39,152 nt of DNA from Candidatus Krumholzibacteriota bacterium (GTDB taxonomy: Bacteria > Krumholzibacteriota > Krumholzibacteriia > Krumholzibacteriales > Krumholzibacteriaceae), in contig JAFGEZ010000006.1 of assembly GCA_016931295.1 (NCBI GenBank), forward strand, positions 1 through 39,152, written 5' to 3'. This document shows positions 36,417 to 39,152 of this stretch, one piece after another (position 1 is the first letter of the stretch; each line of letters begins with the position of its first letter). The position numbers were made by a program, and so were the translations under genes. Below the pieces are notes generated by a model that was not told where the DNA came from, ran no database searches, and saw only the letters and a list, made by a program, of their open reading frames with translations.

Positions 36417-37297
36417 CGCGCCGTACCGCCATATGCGCCGCTCTCGCGGCTCTTCTCGCCGGTCTCGCCGCCCCGCCGGCGCGGGCCGATTTCCGGCACG
36501 CCCGGCCGGGACCGCGTCCCCGCGCGATGGGCTCGGCCTTCGTCTCCGTCGCCGACGACGCGAACGCCGTCTACTGGAACCCCGCGGGGATGGTGCAGCT
36601 CGCCCCCCGATTCGAGCTGACCGGCTGCCGGACGATGCTCTACGCGGTCGACGCTCTCTCCAACGACTATCTCGCCGCCGTCTACGACTGGGACAACCGC
36701 ATCGCCGTCGGCGTCAGCTGGGTGCGGCTCGCCCTCGAGGACATCTACAGCGAGAACACGATCAACATCGCCGTCGCCGGCAAGGCGCCGTTCATCGACG
36801 GGCTCTCCGTCGGGGCGTCGCTCAAGCTCTTCACCCTCGACGCGCCGGGCTACGAGCAGTACAACGACCCGTCCTACGGCGGGTCGGTGACCGAACCGAG
36901 CTTCGACGTCGGGGTCCAGTACCGTCCGGCCGAGAACTGGTCGATCGGCGCCGTCGTCTACAACGTCAACGAGCCGGAGCTCGCGCTCCTCTCGACGACG
37001 ACGACGCCCGACCCGGTCTACCGCGACTACGCCTTCGGCGCCTCCTATCTCTTCAGCGACCTGCTGCTCGCGAGCTGGGACTTCAGGACGCGCTACGGCG
37101 AATGGGAGAACACGATCGGCCGGATCGGAAGCGAAATCTGGTTTTTCGACGCCGTGGTCCTCCGCGGCGGCTTCGAGCGGGACAACATGACGGCCGGCTT
37201 CGGCCTCAGGAACGCCTGGTGGCAGATGGACGTCATGCTCGAGACGCACGACGAGCTGGGAAACACCTACCAGTTCGCCGCGACCATCAGGCACTAG
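36413..37297 (+). CDS. PorV/PorQ-like outer-membrane barrel protein
   Basis: A 294-residue protein with a signal peptide (~1-26, ending ARA-DF) and a beta-barrel mature part. The family mark is RAMGSAFVSVADDANAVYWNPAGM (~37-60), shared by PorV/PorQ and UPF0164-type barrels related to FadL. Alternating hydrophobic strands continue to the C-terminus. In type IX secretion PorV shuttles and delivers cargo carrying C-terminal sorting domains. Its ATG overlaps the stop of the giant secreted protein (ATGA), so cargo and PorV-like partner are translationally coupled. Lineages of this kind often have several paralogues; this one looks dedicated to its neighbour. A FadL-like channel is the alternative. 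Confidence 0.75.
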   Translation: MTRRTAICAALAALLAGLAAPPARADFRHARPGPRPRAMGSAFVSVADDANAVYWNPAGMVQLAPRFELTGCRTMLYAVDALSNDYLAAVYDWDNRIAVGVSWVRLALEDIYSENTINIAVAGKAPFIDGLSVGASLKLFTLDAPGYEQYNDPSYGGSVTEPSFDVGVQYRPAENWSIGAVVYNVNEPELALLSTTTTPDPVYRDYAFGASYLFSDLLLASWDFRTRYGEWENTIGRIGSEIWFFDAVVLRGGFERDNMTAGFGLRNAWWQMDVMLETHDELGNTYQFAATIRH

Positions 37298-37316
37298 ACG
37301 AACGGAAGGACTGCGC

Positions 37317-38927
37317 GTGCGCGCGGCAGCATCGAAGACGCTCATTCTCCTGGCGATCGCCGCGATCCTCGCCGGCGCGGCCGCGCCCGCGGTCGCCGTC
37401 TCGAAGCTCGAGGGGTACTACGAAATACAGACCTCCTTCCAGCGCGTCGGCAAGCAGTGGCAGTTCGGCCCGCCGAGCGGCGACGGGATCCCGCGGCATT
37501 ACCTCGAGCTGAAGCACCTCAGCTTCCCCTACGACAATCTCGAGAGCTTCTTCAAGCTTCGCGTGGAATCGAACCGCGACGAGTACCTCACCGAGGAGAG
37601 CGAGTTCAAGAATCCCTTCTTCCTCTCCGCCGAGGGCCACATGAAGCTCCGCGGCGAGCGGTGGGAGACCTACATCTTCCACCGGCAGAACCGCTTCTGG
37701 ATCCACGACGAACCGCTGCTGCAGCTCGTCAACCAGGACAAGATCAAGAACGACGACTGGGGTCCGCAGGCGAGCGGCGTCCGCGCCGACTTCTGGAACA
37801 TCGACCTCTGGCGGATCGGCGGCCTGGGCGGCACCTTCATCTACTTCGACGACGGTGGCACCTTCAACTGGACGGGCGCGCCCGAGGATGTCGTCGCCGA
37901 CGGCACGGACAACTTCATCCTCCGGCTCCGCAAGAACTCTTTCGACGAGCGCATCGAGACGGGGGCGATGTTCCTCCGCAAGGACTGGACGAACACCGGC
38001 TACGGACGGGAATGGGTCTCCTCGAGCTACAACGAGATCCTCTCCTTCGACCTCGCCTTCTACCCGCGCGAGTTCGCCGCGAACGGCCTCGCCCTGGGCC
38101 CGCTCAACCTCGAGAACTCGAGCTGGATCGCCGAGTACGCGGTCAGCAGGGATCCCTTCCAGATCGAGACGAGCGACATCCGGAGCAACGAGAACAAGTT
38201 CGCCCTCGGGGCCGAATTCCGGAACGTCCGGCTGCAGAACCTCACCGTCCACGGCTGGTACCGCAACGTCGGCGAGAACTTCCGGGACTACCTGTCGTAT
38301 CGCTACGACGACGGCCGCGAGTACAACCGGCGCCAGTACCACGTGGAGGGCAACTACAAGCTCCCCCGCAAGGCGGTGACGGCGACCGTCTCGTACGACT
38401 ACTACCGGAAGCGGATCGTCGACGAGGAGGGCGGCGAGTTCCGGCCCACCCACAATTTCTATTCCGAGCTCTACGTCGAGTTCATCAACGGCTTCAAGGG
38501 CAAGGTGGGCTACAGCCGCTGGCACGGCTTCGACGGCTCGGGCGAGGTCTTCGATTTCTTCACGTATCCGAATATCTTCGCCGAGCTCTCGGTGGAGAAC
38601 CGCCTCGCCAAGGTGCGGATGCAGGCGCGCGTCCGCGACGTGAACACCTTCCGCGAGGTGACCGCCTACGGCTTCGACATGGAATTCAACGCGACGGGCA
38701 AGCTGAAGGGCTACTTCCGCATCCTCAACGTCAACGAGGAGACCGAGGCCCGCGCCACCGTCTTCGCGCAACTGCGCTACGACATCGGCTGGGGGGCCGA
38801 GTGCTTCGTCGAGTACGGCAACCCCGGTTCGAGCGAGCACCTGGTGAATACCGATTACTTCGTGAACGAGGGATCGGGCGACCGGATAGATCACCGCCTT
38901 CAGGCGTTCCTGAAGCTCTACTTCTGA
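37317..38927 (+). CDS. Outer-membrane beta-barrel protein, porin-like
   Basis: A 536-residue protein with a signal peptide (~1-27, AVA-VSKL). The mature part is made of amphipathic beta strands with many Tyr, Trp and Phe girdle residues, and the last residue is Phe in LKLYF, the classical C-terminal signal for barrel insertion. I do not recognise a named family; length and strand density suggest 16-18 strands or more. The start is a GTG preceded by GGAAGGA. It follows the PorV-like gene by 19 bases and precedes the E-set protein by 13, so it is part of the same operon. A role in passing oligosaccharides across the outer membrane is plausible from context only. Confidence 0.72.
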   Translation: MRAAASKTLILLAIAAILAGAAAPAVAVSKLEGYYEIQTSFQRVGKQWQFGPPSGDGIPRHYLELKHLSFPYDNLESFFKLRVESNRDEYLTEESEFKNPFFLSAEGHMKLRGERWETYIFHRQNRFWIHDEPLLQLVNQDKIKNDDWGPQASGVRADFWNIDLWRIGGLGGTFIYFDDGGTFNWTGAPEDVVADGTDNFILRLRKNSFDERIETGAMFLRKDWTNTGYGREWVSSSYNEILSFDLAFYPREFAANGLALGPLNLENSSWIAEYAVSRDPFQIETSDIRSNENKFALGAEFRNVRLQNLTVHGWYRNVGENFRDYLSYRYDDGREYNRRQYHVEGNYKLPRKAVTATVSYDYYRKRIVDEEGGEFRPTHNFYSELYVEFINGFKGKVGYSRWHGFDGSGEVFDFFTYPNIFAELSVENRLAKVRMQARVRDVNTFREVTAYGFDMEFNATGKLKGYFRILNVNEETEARATVFAQLRYDIGWGAECFVEYGNPGSSEHLVNTDYFVNEGSGDRIDHRLQAFLKLYF

Positions 38928-38940
38928 CGGAGACGATACG

Positions 38941-39152
38941 ATGACAGGAAAGACCGACACGAGACGATGGAGGACGCTCCGGGGGGCCCCGCCCGGAGCG
39001 GCGGCCAGGATCCTCCTTTTGTTGCTCGCCGCCTGCCTTCTTCCCGCCGGGTTCGCGTGGTCGGCCGTCGAGACGGTCGACGGCGGGATCCGATTCACCT
39101 ACTACGACCCCGACGCGGGAAACGTCTTCCTCGCCGGCTCCTTCAACGGCTG
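38941..39152 (+). CDS. Secreted E-set/CBM48-like glycogen-binding protein, N-terminal part
   Basis: Partial gene cut by the window end; 70 complete codons are visible. A basic N-terminus and a hydrophobic segment (~24-41, ILLLLLAACLLPAGFAW) form a signal peptide. The next residues, IRFTYYDPDAGNVFLAGSFNGW, match the start of the E-set domain of AMPK-type glycogen-binding (CBM48) modules, where the final Trp packs on alpha-glucan. GGAG about eight bases before the ATG supports the start. The same operon encodes the glucodextranase-C-like surface protein, which strengthens an alpha-glucan theme. What follows the binding module is outside the window. Confidence 0.72.
   Translation, partial: MTGKTDTRRWRTLRGAPPGAAARILLLLLAACLLPAGFAWSAVETVDGGIRFTYYDPDAGNVFLAGSFNG

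Overview
The window looks like a piece of a high-GC, Gram-negative genome from an uncultured FCB-type lineage, Krumholzibacteriota or Eisenbacteria-like. The grounds are very GC-rich coding sequence, outer-membrane barrels, a PorV-like protein next to a giant secreted protein with a FlgD-like C-terminal Ig domain, and Spy-like and CotH-like envelope proteins. The lineage is inferred, not proven. The first ~3.7 kb is clearly AT-richer than the rest, so it is either an acquired island or a misjoined contig end.

Layout. (1) 1-3700, AT-rich, minus strand: a P-loop ATPase followed by a DUF4062/TIR-like plus TPR protein, a candidate defence or signalling pair. (2) 3701-5495, minus: two MalF/MalG-type sugar ABC permeases; MalG carries an abnormal tail where the AT-rich block begins. 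(3) 5640-7601, plus: an ECF sigma factor and a membrane anti-sigma-like protein flanked by two Spy/CpxP/ZraP-like periplasmic proteins. (4) 7631-16739, minus: a tight array starting from a good promoter: sugar-type binding lipoprotein, protein-kinase-fold protein, threonine-synthase-like PLP enzyme, DgcN/DUF1611 protein, a MurL-like PP-loop/creatininase fusion, a dipeptide-epimerase/DgcA-like enolase-superfamily protein, and a CotH-like lipoprotein. (5) 16846-19138, minus: UV-damage endonuclease, GAF/fRMsr-like protein, secreted TPR protein. (6) 19285-24458, minus: pgl, zwf, gnd and transketolase, an oxidative pentose-phosphate operon. (7) 24586-29305, minus: ADP-forming acyl-CoA synthetase alpha and beta, ECF S component, SAM methyltransferase, EcfT, EcfA, every junction overlapping. 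(8) 29482-30966, plus: exported beta-lactamase-fold serine hydrolase. (9) 31122-39152, plus: a 1764-residue secreted protein with a glucodextranase-C-like domain, a PorV-like barrel, a second barrel, and the start of a secreted E-set/CBM48-like protein.

The most novel-looking system is region 4. Three of its enzymes belong to families that act on glutamate stereochemistry or N-acylation (MurL-like, DgcN, DgcA/dipeptide epimerase). They sit with a kinase and a PLP synthase, which suggests a pathway that makes or salvages an unusual amino acid or gamma/alpha-glutamyl peptide. Region 1 is the second candidate: a split NLR-like pair in which the ATPase and the sensor/effector chain are separate proteins. 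Region 9 looks like a surface glucan-handling unit with its own T9SS-like cargo and PorV. No tRNA, rRNA, CRISPR array or insertion sequence was seen, and no gap between genes exceeds 300 bases.
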